A stretch of 64,000 nucleotides of DNA, taken from positions 1-64,000 of the forward strand of contig NZ_VZZK01000028.1 in NCBI RefSeq assembly GCF_008806385.1. The letters are read 5' to 3'. The translations under genes and the position numbers were made by a program. Shown one piece after another: positions 9,393-18,759 of the stretch. This stretch comes from Methylobacterium soli (lineage in GTDB: Bacteria > Pseudomonadota > Alphaproteobacteria > Rhizobiales > Beijerinckiaceae). Numbering within the stretch: the stretch's first letter is position 1; every line of letters starts with the position of its first letter. A model generated the notes under the pieces. It had not been told where the DNA came from, did no database searches, and saw nothing but the letters and a program-made list of their open reading frames with translations.

Positions 9393-10103
9393 GTGGACAA
9401 CATCATCCAGGGCATCTCGAATTTTCGCGGAAACGTCTTTCCGGGCCAACAGGACATGTATCGGCGCCTTGTCCGGGACGGGCAGCAACCGAAGGCGCTG
9501 ATCATCGCCTGCGCGGATTCCCGCGTCTCGCCCGAGCACATCACCCAGACCGGTCCGGGCGAGCTGTTCGTCTGCCGCAACGCCGGCAACATCGTCCCGC
9601 CCTTCTCGCAGCAGAACGGCGGCGTCTCCTCGGCCATCGAGTACGCGGTCATCGCCCTCGGGGTCCGGGACATCGTGATCTGCGGCCACTCGGATTGCGG
9701 TGCGATGAAGGGATTGATGCACCCCGAGGCATTGAAGATCATGCCCAACGTCGCGGCCTGGCTGCGCCACAGCCACGCGGCGAGCCAGATCGTCTGCGAG
9801 GCCTACCCGGAGGGCATGGACCCGAAGGACCGTCACCGGGCGCTCGCCCTCGAGAATGTCGTGGTGCAGCTCAATCACCTGCGCACGCATCCGAGCGTGG
9901 CGGCGGGCCTCGCCAAGGGCCAGTTGCGGCTGCACGGCTGGTTCTTCGAACTCGAGACCGGAGACCTCCTGGCCTATTGCGGCGCGAAGGGTCGCTTCGT
10001 GCCCTTCACGGAGGCTGACGACGAATTCCCGGTCGCGCAGGCACCGGCCGTGCGGGTCGCCGCGCCCGAGATCGCGGGTTCGCTCCCGCATGCAGCGGAA
10101 TGA
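9393..10103 (+). CDS. Beta-class carbonic anhydrase
   Basis: A 236-residue zinc enzyme interconverting CO2 and bicarbonate. The zinc ligands are visible: Cys and Asp/Arg in ACADSR (about 39-44) and His and Cys in GHSDCGAM (about 98-105). It starts with GTG at 9393 behind an AAGAGGAAC binding site. Its stop overlaps the SulP start codon as ATGA at 10100-10103, so the two are translationally coupled. Carbonic anhydrases are known to pair with SulP bicarbonate or anion transporters, and joint inorganic-carbon handling is likely here. Confidence 0.93.
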   Translation: MDNIIQGISNFRGNVFPGQQDMYRRLVRDGQQPKALIIACADSRVSPEHITQTGPGELFVCRNAGNIVPPFSQQNGGVSSAIEYAVIALGVRDIVICGHSDCGAMKGLMHPEALKIMPNVAAWLRHSHAASQIVCEAYPEGMDPKDRHRALALENVVVQLNHLRTHPSVAAGLAKGQLRLHGWFFELETGDLLAYCGAKGRFVPFTEADDEFPVAQAPAVRVAAPEIAGSLPHAAE

Positions 10104-12079
10104 GCGCGAGCATGCGGCGCGTCCCGAGCGTCTCCCTGCCGAGATTCCTGCCCGCCTCCCTCGCGCGGGACCTGCCGGCCTCCTTCGTGGTCTTCCTCGT
10201 CGCCCTGCCCCTCTGCATGGGCATCGCCATCGCGTCGGGCGTGCCGCCCGAGCGTGGCCTGATCACGGGCATCATCGGCGGGATCGTGGTGGGCCTGCTC
10301 GCGGGCGCGCCGCTCCAGGTGAGCGGTCCAGCCGCGGGCCTTGCCGTCATCGTGTTCGAGTTCGTGCGGACGCACGGACTCGGCATGCTCGGGCCCGTCC
10401 TCGTGCTCGCGGGCATCGTCCAGCTCGCCGCCGGGGCGATGCGGGTCGGCGGCTGGTTCCGGGCGATCTCGCCAGCGGTCGTGCACGGGATGCTCGCGGG
10501 CATCGGGGTCCTGATCGTCCTGGCGCAGATCCACGTGCTGGCCGACGGCGCGCCACAGGCGGGCGGGCTCGACAACCTCGTGGCGATCCCGGCCGCCTTC
10601 TTCGATTTCGTGTCCGGCGAGGGTGACCGGCCCGGGGCGCTCGCCGTCGGCCTCGTCACCATCGCGGCGATGATCGGGTGGGAGCGGTTTCGGCCGGCAC
10701 GCCTGCGCCTCGTGCCCGGCGCCCTCATGGGGGTCCTGGCGGGCACGATCCTGGCGGTCACCGCCAGCCTCGGCGTCAAGCGCGTCGAGGTGCCGGAGGC
10801 GATCCTGTCGAGCCTGTCGCTGCCGGGCGCGGCGGAATGGGCGCGGCTGAGTGAGCCGACCATGATCGTGATGGCGGTGACCCTCGCCGTCATCGCCAGC
10901 GCTGAGAGCCTGCTCTCAGCCGCCGCCGTCGACCGGATGCATGACGGCCCGCGCACGCGGTACAACCGCGAGCTCGGGGCGCAGGGCGTCGGCAACGTCC
11001 TGTGCGGCCTCGTGGGCGGTCTGCCCATGACAGGCGTCATCGTGCGCTCCTCCGCCAACGTGCAGGCGGGCGCCATGACGCGGGCCTCGTCGGTGATGCA
11101 CGGCGCCTGGATCCTGGCCTTCCTGCTGGTGCTGCCCTGGATCCTCGCGGTCGTGCCGACGGCCGCCCTCGCCGGCATCCTCGTGGTGACGGGCTGGCGC
11201 CTGGCAAGCCCCGCCCATGCGCTGCATCTCCTGGCGCGCTACGGCCTCGTGACGGCGGCGATCTGGCTCGTGACCCTCGTGATGGTGGTGGCGACCGATC
11301 TCCTGACCGGCGTGCTGGTCGGCCTCGGCCTCAGCCTGGTTCAGGCCCTTCCCGCCCTCCGCAAAGGTCCGCTTCGGATCGAGCGCGGCGGCGCGCCCAT
11401 CGCCGGCGTGCCGGAGCTTCACTTGGCGGGCTCAGCCACCTTCCTGCAATTGCCTCAGCTCAACGAGGCGTTGGAGGAGGCCTCCAAGGGAGAGACGGTG
11501 CGCCTCGGGGTCGACCGGCTCCGTCACGTCGACCATACCTGCCTGGAGATGATCAAGGATTGGGCCGCCCGCCAGAGGGCCTCCGGCACGCGGGTCGAGG
11601 TGGTGGGCGGTTCGGGCCGGCTGCGCGAGACCCTGGCGGCGGCCATCAATCCGGCGAGCATCGTGCGGGCGCAGGCGAGGGCGGCCCGCGCCTGCGCGGC
11701 CGGAGTGCCGACCACGAACTGCGCCAGGACCCCGTCGCCCACATACTTGTCGACGATGCCGCCATGGCCGGTCACCGCCGCATGGGTGAGGGCCCGCACG
11801 TCGAGGAGCGCGCGCACCACCTCCTCCTGCGGCCGCTCACGGGTGAGGGCGGAGAAGCCGCGGATATCGAGGGCCATCAGGCAGGCATGGCGGTGGCGCA
11901 CGGTGCCGATGCCCCCCTCGCGGGCGAGGTCCACGGCGACGCTGCCGGGGACGAAGCGGGCGAGCAGGGTCCGCTCATGCTCCAGTCTCAGGGCCGCCGC
12001 GACGGCGCTGCGCAGCCGGCGCGCTCCGTCGATCACCACGAGGCTCGCGGCCGCGAAGGTGAGGAGGCCCGGAACCTGA
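10100..12079 (+). CDS. SulP-family anion (bicarbonate/sulfate) transporter with aberrant C-terminus
   Basis: Residues 1 to about 515 form a SulP permease: multiple TM helices to about residue 425, including LPLCMGIAIASG and the PMTGVIVRSSAN motif, then a STAS domain (about 430-515) with LRHVDHTCLEMI. From roughly base 11,640 the frame runs 430 bases further and reads the antisense strand of the cyclase gene, giving about 140 Arg/Ala/Ser-rich residues unlike any SulP tail. The true protein end has apparently been lost. Function of the permease core is likely bicarbonate or another anion, given the coupled carbonic anhydrase. Confidence 0.8.
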   Translation: MSASMRRVPSVSLPRFLPASLARDLPASFVVFLVALPLCMGIAIASGVPPERGLITGIIGGIVVGLLAGAPLQVSGPAAGLAVIVFEFVRTHGLGMLGPVLVLAGIVQLAAGAMRVGGWFRAISPAVVHGMLAGIGVLIVLAQIHVLADGAPQAGGLDNLVAIPAAFFDFVSGEGDRPGALAVGLVTIAAMIGWERFRPARLRLVPGALMGVLAGTILAVTASLGVKRVEVPEAILSSLSLPGAAEWARLSEPTMIVMAVTLAVIASAESLLSAAAVDRMHDGPRTRYNRELGAQGVGNVLCGLVGGLPMTGVIVRSSANVQAGAMTRASSVMHGAWILAFLLVLPWILAVVPTAALAGILVVTGWRLASPAHALHLLARYGLVTAAIWLVTLVMVVATDLLTGVLVGLGLSLVQALPALRKGPLRIERGGAPIAGVPELHLAGSATFLQLPQLNEALEEASKGETVRLGVDRLRHVDHTCLEMIKDWAARQRASGTRVEVVGGSGRLRETLAAAINPASIVRAQARAARACAAGVPTTNCARTPSPTYLSTMPPWPVTAAWVRARTSRSARTTSSCGRSRVRAEKPRISRAIRQAWRWRTVPMPPSRARSTATLPGTKRASRVRSCSSLRAAATALRSRRAPSITTRLAAAKVRRPGT

Positions 12080-12612
12080 TCGGACAGCGTGATCTGCGGC
12101 CCGAGGAACCCCTCCGGGTGGAGGAGACCGATCAGGATCGCGCTGCCCCAGGTCAGGGTCACGACGCCCGAGAACAGCACGGTGTGGGGAACCCGCATGC
12201 GCAGGCCCGTCTGCAGCAGCAGCAGGAAGGCCGGAAGCTGGCTCACCGCGTCCGAGGCGTCGTCGACGGCCCCTGCCCCCGCCAGCATGTGCTCGATGAT
12301 GACGTAGACCGCCAGTCCGGCATTCAGCCCGGTCTCGCCCCAGGCGAGGGCCTCCGTTCGGCGTCCGGTCTCGCCATCCGCCAAGGCGACCGCGACGGCA
12401 CCGGCCGCGTAGCTCGCGAGGATGAACCAGTGGCTCAGCGCATGGAGCGAGCCGTCATAGACCTGGGCCGTCATGAACAGGACGAGGACGATGACGATCT
12501 GCAGAGCGAACATGCGGCCGCCGGAGGTCGCTTGAAGCAGGCGAAGAGCCGCCGTCTCGCCGCCTGACGCCGCCACGCCCGCTCGCTTCCCGATAAGCTG
12601 GCGCCCCTTCAC
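11524..12612 (-). pseudogene. Class III nucleotidyl cyclase, catalytic domain truncated
   Basis: The frame has a membrane domain of about six helices (residues 30-205) followed by a class III cyclase domain starting near 240. Both metal-binding Asp segments are visible (ALDIRGFS and VGDGVLA). After ACARTMLAGL (about residue 315) homology stops. The last 45 residues are antisense to the SulP STAS domain. The second half of the catalytic domain, with substrate- and transition-state-binding residues, is absent, so it should be inactive as a monofunctional cyclase. Its GTG start overlaps the hflX stop as GTGA (12609-12612), so it is the distal gene of hfq-hflX. Confidence 0.72.
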
Positions 12613-14033
12613 CCGATGCGGCTCAGGCGGCGAGCCGCGCCGAACCGGTTCAGGAAGCGCGGCTCCTTCTCGGGCGCGATCCGGATCGCGAGATGCAACG
12701 TGCCGCCCTCCTCCATGCGTCGGTCGAGCACCTCGGCATTCTCGTAGAGCCAGTGCAGTTGCGCCCCGTCCTCCGGCGGCAGGATGACCGCGAAGGTCGA
12801 GCGGCTGCGCGCGATGCGGGCCTCGATCCGGCTGACCAGGGCGGAGAGCCCCTCCCCCGTCAGGGCCGAGACCAGGACCGGCGCGGCGCTGTCCCGGTCG
12901 TTGCGGCCGGCCTCGCCGCCCTTGGCGCTGAGATTGAGGAGGCGCGTGCGCTCGCCCTCATCGAGCAGGTCGGTCTTGTTCCAGACCTCGATGATCCGGT
13001 CGGCATTCGTCTCGATGCCGAGTTCGTCGAGCACCTGCCCGACATCCTCGGCCTGGGCCTCGGTGTCGCCGTGGGAGACGTCGCGCACGTGCAGCAGGAT
13101 GTCGGCCTCGATGACGTCCTCGAGCGTCGCCCGGAAGGCGGCGATCAGGGGCGTCGGCAGTTCGGAGATGAAGCCCACCGTGTCGGACAGGATCACGGTC
13201 TCGCCATGCGGCAGCTTGGTGGCGCGCGCGGTCGGGTCGAGGGTGGCGAACAGCATGTCCTGGGCCATCACCTCGGCCTTGGTGAGGACGTTGAACAGGG
13301 TCGACTTGCCGGCATTGGTGTAGCCCACGAGCGCGACGATCGGGTACGGCACCCGCGCCCGGCTCTGCCGGTGCAGGCCGCGGGTGCGGGTCACCGAGCC
13401 GAGGTCGCGCTCGATGCGCGTCATCCGTTCCTGGATCATCCGCCGGTCGGCCTCGATCTGGGTCTCGCCGGGGCCGCCGAGGAAGCCGAAGCCGCCGCGC
13501 TGACGCTCCAGGTGGGTCCAGGACCGGACGAGACGGCTCTTCTGGTAGGCGAGATGGGCGTGCTCGACCTGGAGACGTCCCTCGCGGGTCGAGGCGCGCC
13601 GGCCGAAGATCTCGAGGATCAGACCGGTCCGGTCGATCACCTTGGCGCCCCAGGCCTTCTCGAGGTTGCGCTGCTGCACCGGCGAGAGGGCGCAATCCAT
13701 CACCACGAGGCCGATCGCGTCGGCCTTGATCAGGCCGGCGAGTTCCTCGACGCGCCCTTTGCCGAGAAAGGTCGAGGGGCGGATCCTGGGGAGTGTCAGA
13801 GGCATGGCCTGGACCACGTCGAGGTCGATCGCGGCGGCAAGCCCGACCGCCTCGTCGAGGCGCGCCGCATTCGAGCGCGGCGCCTGACGCTCGGCCGCAC
13901 CCGCTGCCTGGGCGGCGGCGGCGCGGGTCAGATAGGGGCCGACCACGAGGGTCCGGGTCGCGGAGGCGATCTCGCCCTCGGGGGCGGCCATCGCCTGAAG
14001 CCGGGCTTCGCCCGAGGGAAGGGTCTCACTCAT
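12609..14033 (-). CDS. hflX: GTPase HflX
   Basis: A 474-residue ribosome-associated GTPase that splits stalled or 100S ribosomes. It has an N-terminal nucleotide-binding-like domain with the conserved [13 protein letters not shown] region, a coiled helix with GGPGETQIE, then the G domain: GYTNAGKST (G1), DTVGFI (G3) and NKTD (G4). The start chosen is the ATG at 14033. A TTG at 14087 would add 18 residues that read through an inverted repeat. It follows hfq in the conserved hfq-hflX order and is coupled to the downstream cyclase. Confidence 0.93.
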   Translation of the reverse strand: MSETLPSGEARLQAMAAPEGEIASATRTLVVGPYLTRAAAAQAAGAAERQAPRSNAARLDEAVGLAAAIDLDVVQAMPLTLPRIRPSTFLGKGRVEELAGLIKADAIGLVVMDCALSPVQQRNLEKAWGAKVIDRTGLILEIFGRRASTREGRLQVEHAHLAYQKSRLVRSWTHLERQRGGFGFLGGPGETQIEADRRMIQERMTRIERDLGSVTRTRGLHRQSRARVPYPIVALVGYTNAGKSTLFNVLTKAEVMAQDMLFATLDPTARATKLPHGETVILSDTVGFISELPTPLIAAFRATLEDVIEADILLHVRDVSHGDTEAQAEDVGQVLDELGIETNADRIIEVWNKTDLLDEGERTRLLNLSAKGGEAGRNDRDSAAPVLVSALTGEGLSALVSRIEARIARSRSTFAVILPPEDGAQLHWLYENAEVLDRRMEEGGTLHLAIRIAPEKEPRFLNRFGAARRLSRIG

Positions 14034-14050
14034 GAATTTTTGGTGCCCGT

Positions 14051-14068
14051 GTCCTGAATCCTCAGGAC
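14051..14068 (-). promoter_or_regulatory. Inverted repeat between hfq and hflX
   Basis: GTCCTGA at 14051-14057 and TCAGGAC at 14062-14068 form a perfect 7-bp stem with a 4-base loop, 18 bases upstream of the chosen hflX start. It could modulate hflX translation or processing of the dicistronic message. This is inference from position only. Confidence 0.4.
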
Positions 14069-14147
14069 AATGGGTCTTCGTCGGCAACAGACAAGGGCGC
14101 AGGCCCCTGTCGGTTGCGGAAATCCCGCAGGACGGCGCGGGGCGCGC

Positions 14148-14402
14148 TCAGGCCTTGTCGGGCGCCGTCTCGTCCGGCTCGAAGAGCTGGACGGGGTGGC
14201 CCGGCATGATGGTGGAGATCGCGTGCTTGTAGACGAGCTGCGAGTGGCCATCGCGGCGCAGCAGCACGCAGAAATTGTCGAACCAGGTCACGACACCCTG
14301 AAGCTTGACACCGTTGACGAGGAAGATCGTCAGCGGAATCTTGTTCTTGCGGACATGGTTGAGGAACGTGTCCTGCAGGTTTTGTGCGCGCTCGCCCGCC
14401 AT
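14148..14402 (-). CDS. hfq: RNA chaperone Hfq
   Basis: An 84-residue Sm-like hexameric RNA chaperone. Sm1 ([20 protein letters not shown], then NGVKLQG) and the Sm2 YKHAIST motif are intact, with a short acidic tail as is usual in alphaproteobacteria. It pairs small RNAs with messages. It sits between ntrX and hflX on the same strand, the conserved order in this class. Confidence 0.97.
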   Translation of the reverse strand: MAGERAQNLQDTFLNHVRKNKIPLTIFLVNGVKLQGVVTWFDNFCVLLRRDGHSQLVYKHAISTIMPGHPVQLFEPDETAPDKA

Positions 14403-14603
14403 TTCTTCTTATCCTTATGTTGCCCTGGCGCCCGCCCCGGAGAGGCGACATCCGATTGCTCGGTTCTGGATCACCCCGCGCCGCCGCTCGCTCCGGGACG
14501 GAGAGCCCGGAACCTCGGCCGGACATATTACAGGTTCAATTCGCGTTCCGATGCAAGGGGGGCGACCCGTCCCGCCAAGATTACTCCGGCCCATCCAGGC
14601 GAA

Positions 14604-15974
14604 TCACGGGCCGATGCCGAGGGACTTCAATTTGCGGTGCAGGGCCGAGCGCTCCATGCCGATGAACTCGGCCGTGCGCGAGATGTTGCCGGAGAAGCGC
14701 GCGATCTGCGCGACGAGGTATTCCCGCTCGAAGATCTCCCGGGCTTCGCGCAGCGCCAAGCTCATCAGCTTCTCGCCGCCCGCTCCGTTCGGAGTGGTGG
14801 GCACCAGCGCCCCGATCTCGGAGGGCAGCATCTCGGAGGTGACCTCCTGCTCCGGATCGGTGTGGGTGAGGATCATCAGCCGCTCGACGTTGTTGCGCAG
14901 CTGCCTGACGTTTCCGGGCCAGTCATGCGATTGCAGCACCGCCATCGCATCCTCGGCGATGCGCCGGCGCGGCAGGCCGGTCGCGGCCGAGATCTGATCC
15001 ATGAAGAACGAGATCAGCTCCGGCACGTCCTCGCGCCGCTCGGAGAGCGAGGGCACGCGGATCGGCACCACCGAGAGACGGTGGAACAGGTCCTCGCGGA
15101 AGCGCCCGCCCGCGATCTCCTCGGCGAGATCGCGCGAGGAGGACGAGATGATCCGCACGTCCACGTGGACGCGGGTGGTGCCCCCGACCCGCTGGAAGTT
15201 CTGATCGACCAGGACCCGCAGGATGCGATTCTGGGTCTCGCGCGGCATGTCCGCGACCTCATCGATGTAGAGGGAACCGCCATGGGCCTCCTCCAGCGCG
15301 CCGACGCGGCGGACCCGCCCCTCCCCCGCCTCGACGCCGAAGAGCTCGGCCTCCATGGTCTCCGGGGTGATCGTGGCCGCGTTGATGACCACGAAGGGGC
15401 CGTTGGCCCGGCCCGAGGAGGCGTGGAGCGTGCGCGCGGAGAGCTCCTTGCCGGAGCCCGGTGCCCCCGAGATCATCACGCGGGCATTGGTGGGGGCCAC
15501 GCGCTCCACCGTCTGGCGCAGCTGGTTGACGGCGACCGAGCCGCCGACGAGCCGGCTCGCCTGGCCCGAGCGCGCCTTGAGGTCCTTGACCTCGCGCTTG
15601 AGGCGCGAGGCCTCCAGGGCCCGCTCGGCCACCAGGATCAGGCGATCCGCCTTGAACGGCTTCTCGATGAAGTCGTAGGCGCCCGCCTTGATCGCCGAGA
15701 CCGCGGTCTCGATGTTGCCGTGGCCCGAGATCATCACCACGGGCAGGTCGGGATGGCCCGCCTTGACGAGGTCGAGCACCTGCAACCCGTCGAGGCGCGA
15801 GCCCTGCAGCCAGATGTCGAGGAAGACGAGGTGGGGGCGCCGCGCCTCGATGGCCGCGAGCGCATCGTCGGAGCTGCCCGCCGTGCGGGTGCGGTGGCCC
15901 TCGTCGTCGAGGATGCCGGCCACGAGGTCGCGGATGTCGGCCTCGTCGTCGACGATCAGGATATCGGCGCTCAT
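14604..15974 (-). CDS. ntrX: NtrX sigma-54-type response regulator
   Basis: A 456-residue regulator: receiver domain at 1-120 with Asp in FLDIWLQ and Lys in IEKPF, an AAA+ domain with Walker A GAPGSGKE and Walker B SLYIDEVADM, and a C-terminal Fis-type HTH (FSGNISRTAEFIGMERSALHR). The sigma-54-contacting GAFTGA loop is missing: the equivalent stretch reads GVEAGEG, as known for other alphaproteobacterial NtrX. It is therefore probably not a classical sigma-54 activator. Its start overlaps the ntrY stop by four bases. In other members the pair senses redox and nitrogen status. Confidence 0.95.
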   Translation of the reverse strand: MSADILIVDDEADIRDLVAGILDDEGHRTRTAGSSDDALAAIEARRPHLVFLDIWLQGSRLDGLQVLDLVKAGHPDLPVVMISGHGNIETAVSAIKAGAYDFIEKPFKADRLILVAERALEASRLKREVKDLKARSGQASRLVGGSVAVNQLRQTVERVAPTNARVMISGAPGSGKELSARTLHASSGRANGPFVVINAATITPETMEAELFGVEAGEGRVRRVGALEEAHGGSLYIDEVADMPRETQNRILRVLVDQNFQRVGGTTRVHVDVRIISSSSRDLAEEIAGGRFREDLFHRLSVVPIRVPSLSERREDVPELISFFMDQISAATGLPRRRIAEDAMAVLQSHDWPGNVRQLRNNVERLMILTHTDPEQEVTSEMLPSEIGALVPTTPNGAGGEKLMSLALREAREIFEREYLVAQIARFSGNISRTAEFIGMERSALHRKLKSLGIGP

Positions 15975-18409
15975 TGCAGCATCTCCGCGATCTGGGGGCC
16001 CGTCCGCGCGGTGCCCTTCTCTTCGTGTTCGCCAGGCTTCTCGTGGTCGCCAGGCTTTTCATGGTTGCCCTGGCGCTCGCCCAAGCTCGGGCTCAAGCCC
16101 TGGTCCGCCTGCGCGTCGGCGGCCAGGACGCGCGGCACCCGCATCCGCACGCGCCCGCCGCGCCCCGCCGGGTTGTCGTTCAACTCGATCCCGCCGCCAT
16201 GCTCCTCCAGCACCTTGCTGACGATGGCGAGGCCGAGCCCGGTGCCGCCCTCGCGGGTCGTCATATAGGGCTCGAGCAGGCGCTGGCGCCCTTCGGCCGG
16301 AAATCCCTTGCCGTTGTCGGTCACCTCGATCACCGCGAAGGCCTCCTCGACGCTCAGAGCCAGCTCGACCCGTCCCTTGCCGAGCTCCGCCTCCGGCACC
16401 GCCGCGACCGCCTCGACGGCGTTCTTGAGGATGTTCGTCAGGACCTGAGACAGGAGACGGATGTCGAAGGCGGCGGTGACCCGCTCGGCCCCCTCCACGC
16501 CCCTGGCCGAGAAGGCGAAATCGAGGTCGGGATGCGCCACCCGGATCATGAACAGGTTCTGCTTGGCGATCTCGGTCAGGTCGTGCTCGGCGATGGCGGG
16601 CTTGGGCATCCGGGCGAAGGACGAGAACTCGTCCACCATGCGCTTGATCTCGTCGACCTGGCGCACGATCGTCGCGGTGCACTGGTCGAACACCTCACGA
16701 TCGGTGGTGATGACCTTGCCGTACTTGCGCCGGATGCGCTCGGCCGAGAGCTGAATCGGCGTCAGCGGGTTCTTGATCTCGTGGGCGATGCGGCGGGCCA
16801 CGTCCGCCCAGGCCGAGGTGCGCTGGGCCGAGACGAGGTCGGTGATGTCGTCGAGGGTCACCACGAAGCCCCGGGCCGCGCCCTGCGCCTGCTCGCTCGT
16901 CACCCGCACCGTCACGGTGCGCTCGCGCCCGTCGCGGGTGAGCTGGATCTGCTGCTGCAGCGCCCGCTGGCGGCCCTCGGCCTCGGGGAAGAGGGGCGCA
17001 AGCTCGGGCACGACCTGCGTCAGCGGCATGCCGATGAGATCCTCGCCCGCGAGCCCGAGCATGCGCTCGGCGCCGGGATTGGCAATGGTGACGAGGCCGC
17101 CCGCATCGACGCCGATGACGCCCGGCGAGACGCCCGACAGCACGGCCTCGGTGAAGCGGCGGCGCCGGTCGATCAGGTCGCTCGCGGCGGTCAGCCCGGC
17201 ATGCTGGCGGCGCAGCTCCTGGGTCATCTTGTTGAAGCTCTCGCCGAGATGGGCGAGGTCGCCGTCGGCCTTCCGGGCCGGCACCTGCGCGTAGAAATTG
17301 CCCGAGGCGACCTGGTCGGCCGCGTTGATGAGACGCCGGATCGGCGCGACGAAGCGATTGGCGAAGTTGAGCCCGAACCAGACCGCCGACAGGAGCGCGA
17401 TCAGCGCGATCAGGACGAAGACCGACGCGAAGGTGACCTGGATCGAGCGCTTCAGGGAATCGTAGGTGAGGTACTCGGCCGCCGCCGCCCGCGAGACGCC
17501 CGGGAAGTCGATGGCGAGCTGGCTGACCTCCCGCTGAACCAGGAGCACCGCGTCGTCATAGGCCGGCATGCGCAGGAGGGCGGCGAAGATGCGTCCTTCC
17601 GTCGGCAGCAGGCAGATCGGATCGTTCGATTTCGCCGCGTCCTCGAAGGCCGCCGCCGACGGCAGCCGCGTCTGCTTCAGGATGTCGATCTTGGCGCGGG
17701 CCACCACGTCGGTCGGCCCCCGCATGATCTGGGCGACCGGCAGGCCGAGATTCGTCGCGCGGGTGGTGAGAAAGTTCTCGAACCACTCACGGTTGACGTC
17801 GAAATTCGGTCGGGCGCGGGTCAGGTCGTCGTTGAGGATCCGGATCTCGCGGGCGAGGCTCTGGCATTGGTTCTCCTGGTAGGCGTCCGCCACCTCCACG
17901 GATTTCAGCACCACGTCGCGCACCCGGTCCGTGAAGCCGAGGGAGAGGCCGCGGTCGATCGTCACCGAGGCCACCACGGCGAGCAGGATGGTGGGCAGGA
18001 TCGCGATCAGGCTGAACAGGCCGACGATGCGGGTGTGAAGCCGCGCCACCGCCGCATTGGCCCGGCGAGCATGCAGGAAGACCCGCGCCTCCCAGGCGAT
18101 CACCACCACGAGGCTGAGGACGAGGAAGACGTTGATCGCAAGGAGTGTCACGCCGATCGTCGGCGTCGGCGTCACACGGATCACCCCGGCTAGGATCAGG
18201 AAGGTGGCGATTGCCGAGATCAGCGCCGTGGCGACCACGGCGGCACCGATCCAGCCGGGTCCGCGTGGGCCCGGTTTCATCGCCTCGGCAACGGAACTCT
18301 CCGCCGCGAACGGGTCAGACCCGCCCTGGGGCTCGGCGGAGGGGGCGTCGGCGACGCCGGCGTCCTCCAAGGAGCCGCCCGATTTCCTGGAACGTCGCAG
18401 AAACGGCAT
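15971..18409 (-). CDS. ntrY: NtrY membrane sensor histidine kinase
   Basis: An 812-residue kinase: three TM helices between about 50 and 145, a periplasmic domain, a fourth TM near 330, HAMP, PAS, a HisKA box [14 protein letters not shown] and an HATPase domain with NALK/DNGKGF/GGTGLGLAI-type boxes. It phosphorylates NtrX, encoded directly downstream with an ATGA overlap. The C-terminus carries an odd pentapeptide-like repeat, HEKPG-DHEKPG-EHEEKG (bases about 16,015-16,070), beyond the ATPase domain. Likely monocistronic promoter upstream at 18410-18759. Confidence 0.94.
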   Translation of the reverse strand: MPFLRRSRKSGGSLEDAGVADAPSAEPQGGSDPFAAESSVAEAMKPGPRGPGWIGAAVVATALISAIATFLILAGVIRVTPTPTIGVTLLAINVFLVLSLVVVIAWEARVFLHARRANAAVARLHTRIVGLFSLIAILPTILLAVVASVTIDRGLSLGFTDRVRDVVLKSVEVADAYQENQCQSLAREIRILNDDLTRARPNFDVNREWFENFLTTRATNLGLPVAQIMRGPTDVVARAKIDILKQTRLPSAAAFEDAAKSNDPICLLPTEGRIFAALLRMPAYDDAVLLVQREVSQLAIDFPGVSRAAAAEYLTYDSLKRSIQVTFASVFVLIALIALLSAVWFGLNFANRFVAPIRRLINAADQVASGNFYAQVPARKADGDLAHLGESFNKMTQELRRQHAGLTAASDLIDRRRRFTEAVLSGVSPGVIGVDAGGLVTIANPGAERMLGLAGEDLIGMPLTQVVPELAPLFPEAEGRQRALQQQIQLTRDGRERTVTVRVTSEQAQGAARGFVVTLDDITDLVSAQRTSAWADVARRIAHEIKNPLTPIQLSAERIRRKYGKVITTDREVFDQCTATIVRQVDEIKRMVDEFSSFARMPKPAIAEHDLTEIAKQNLFMIRVAHPDLDFAFSARGVEGAERVTAAFDIRLLSQVLTNILKNAVEAVAAVPEAELGKGRVELALSVEEAFAVIEVTDNGKGFPAEGRQRLLEPYMTTREGGTGLGLAIVSKVLEEHGGGIELNDNPAGRGGRVRMRVPRVLAADAQADQGLSPSLGERQGNHEKPGDHEKPGEHEEKGTARTGPQIAEMLQ

Positions 18410-18759
18410 GCCTGATGCAAGGCCACAACAGTGTGGCGAAATTAATACGAATCGGGTCAGAAAGGCAGAATCTACAACCGCAAATCGACGACCGAGACAT
18501 CGTCACGATTTAGGATCAATAGCGTCCCGGCCCGGTCTCGGCGGCTCGTACCCCACCGTCGCGCGCTTGAACAGGCTTGTATCGCGCGCAATCGAAAATG
18601 CCTTGCGGGAGGCGGGACGATCCACTGCTCCTTAGTCCTGAGAGGGGACAAGATCGCCCCGGCAGCCGCTGCGGCCCGCCCACGAGCCTTACCTGCAACG
18701 CGCGCGAAACCCTCGGCGCCAGCGCTGGACGGCGTCAGGCCTGAGCCTCGTCGCGCCGC
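18410..18759. other. 350-base intergenic region upstream of ntrY
   Basis: No credible gene. A moderately AT-rich stretch (18420-18520) directly upstream of ntrY is the probable promoter zone. I see no clear operator or strong hairpin. Confidence 0.4.

Noticed and set aside
14034-14087. Upstream TTG start for hflX
   Set aside because: It would translate through an inverted repeat and add 18 residues not typical for HflX. The ATG at 14033 is better.
14070-18193. Long plus-strand frames opposite hfq-ntrX-ntrY
   Set aside because: Same antisense composition effect. No start signals or motifs.
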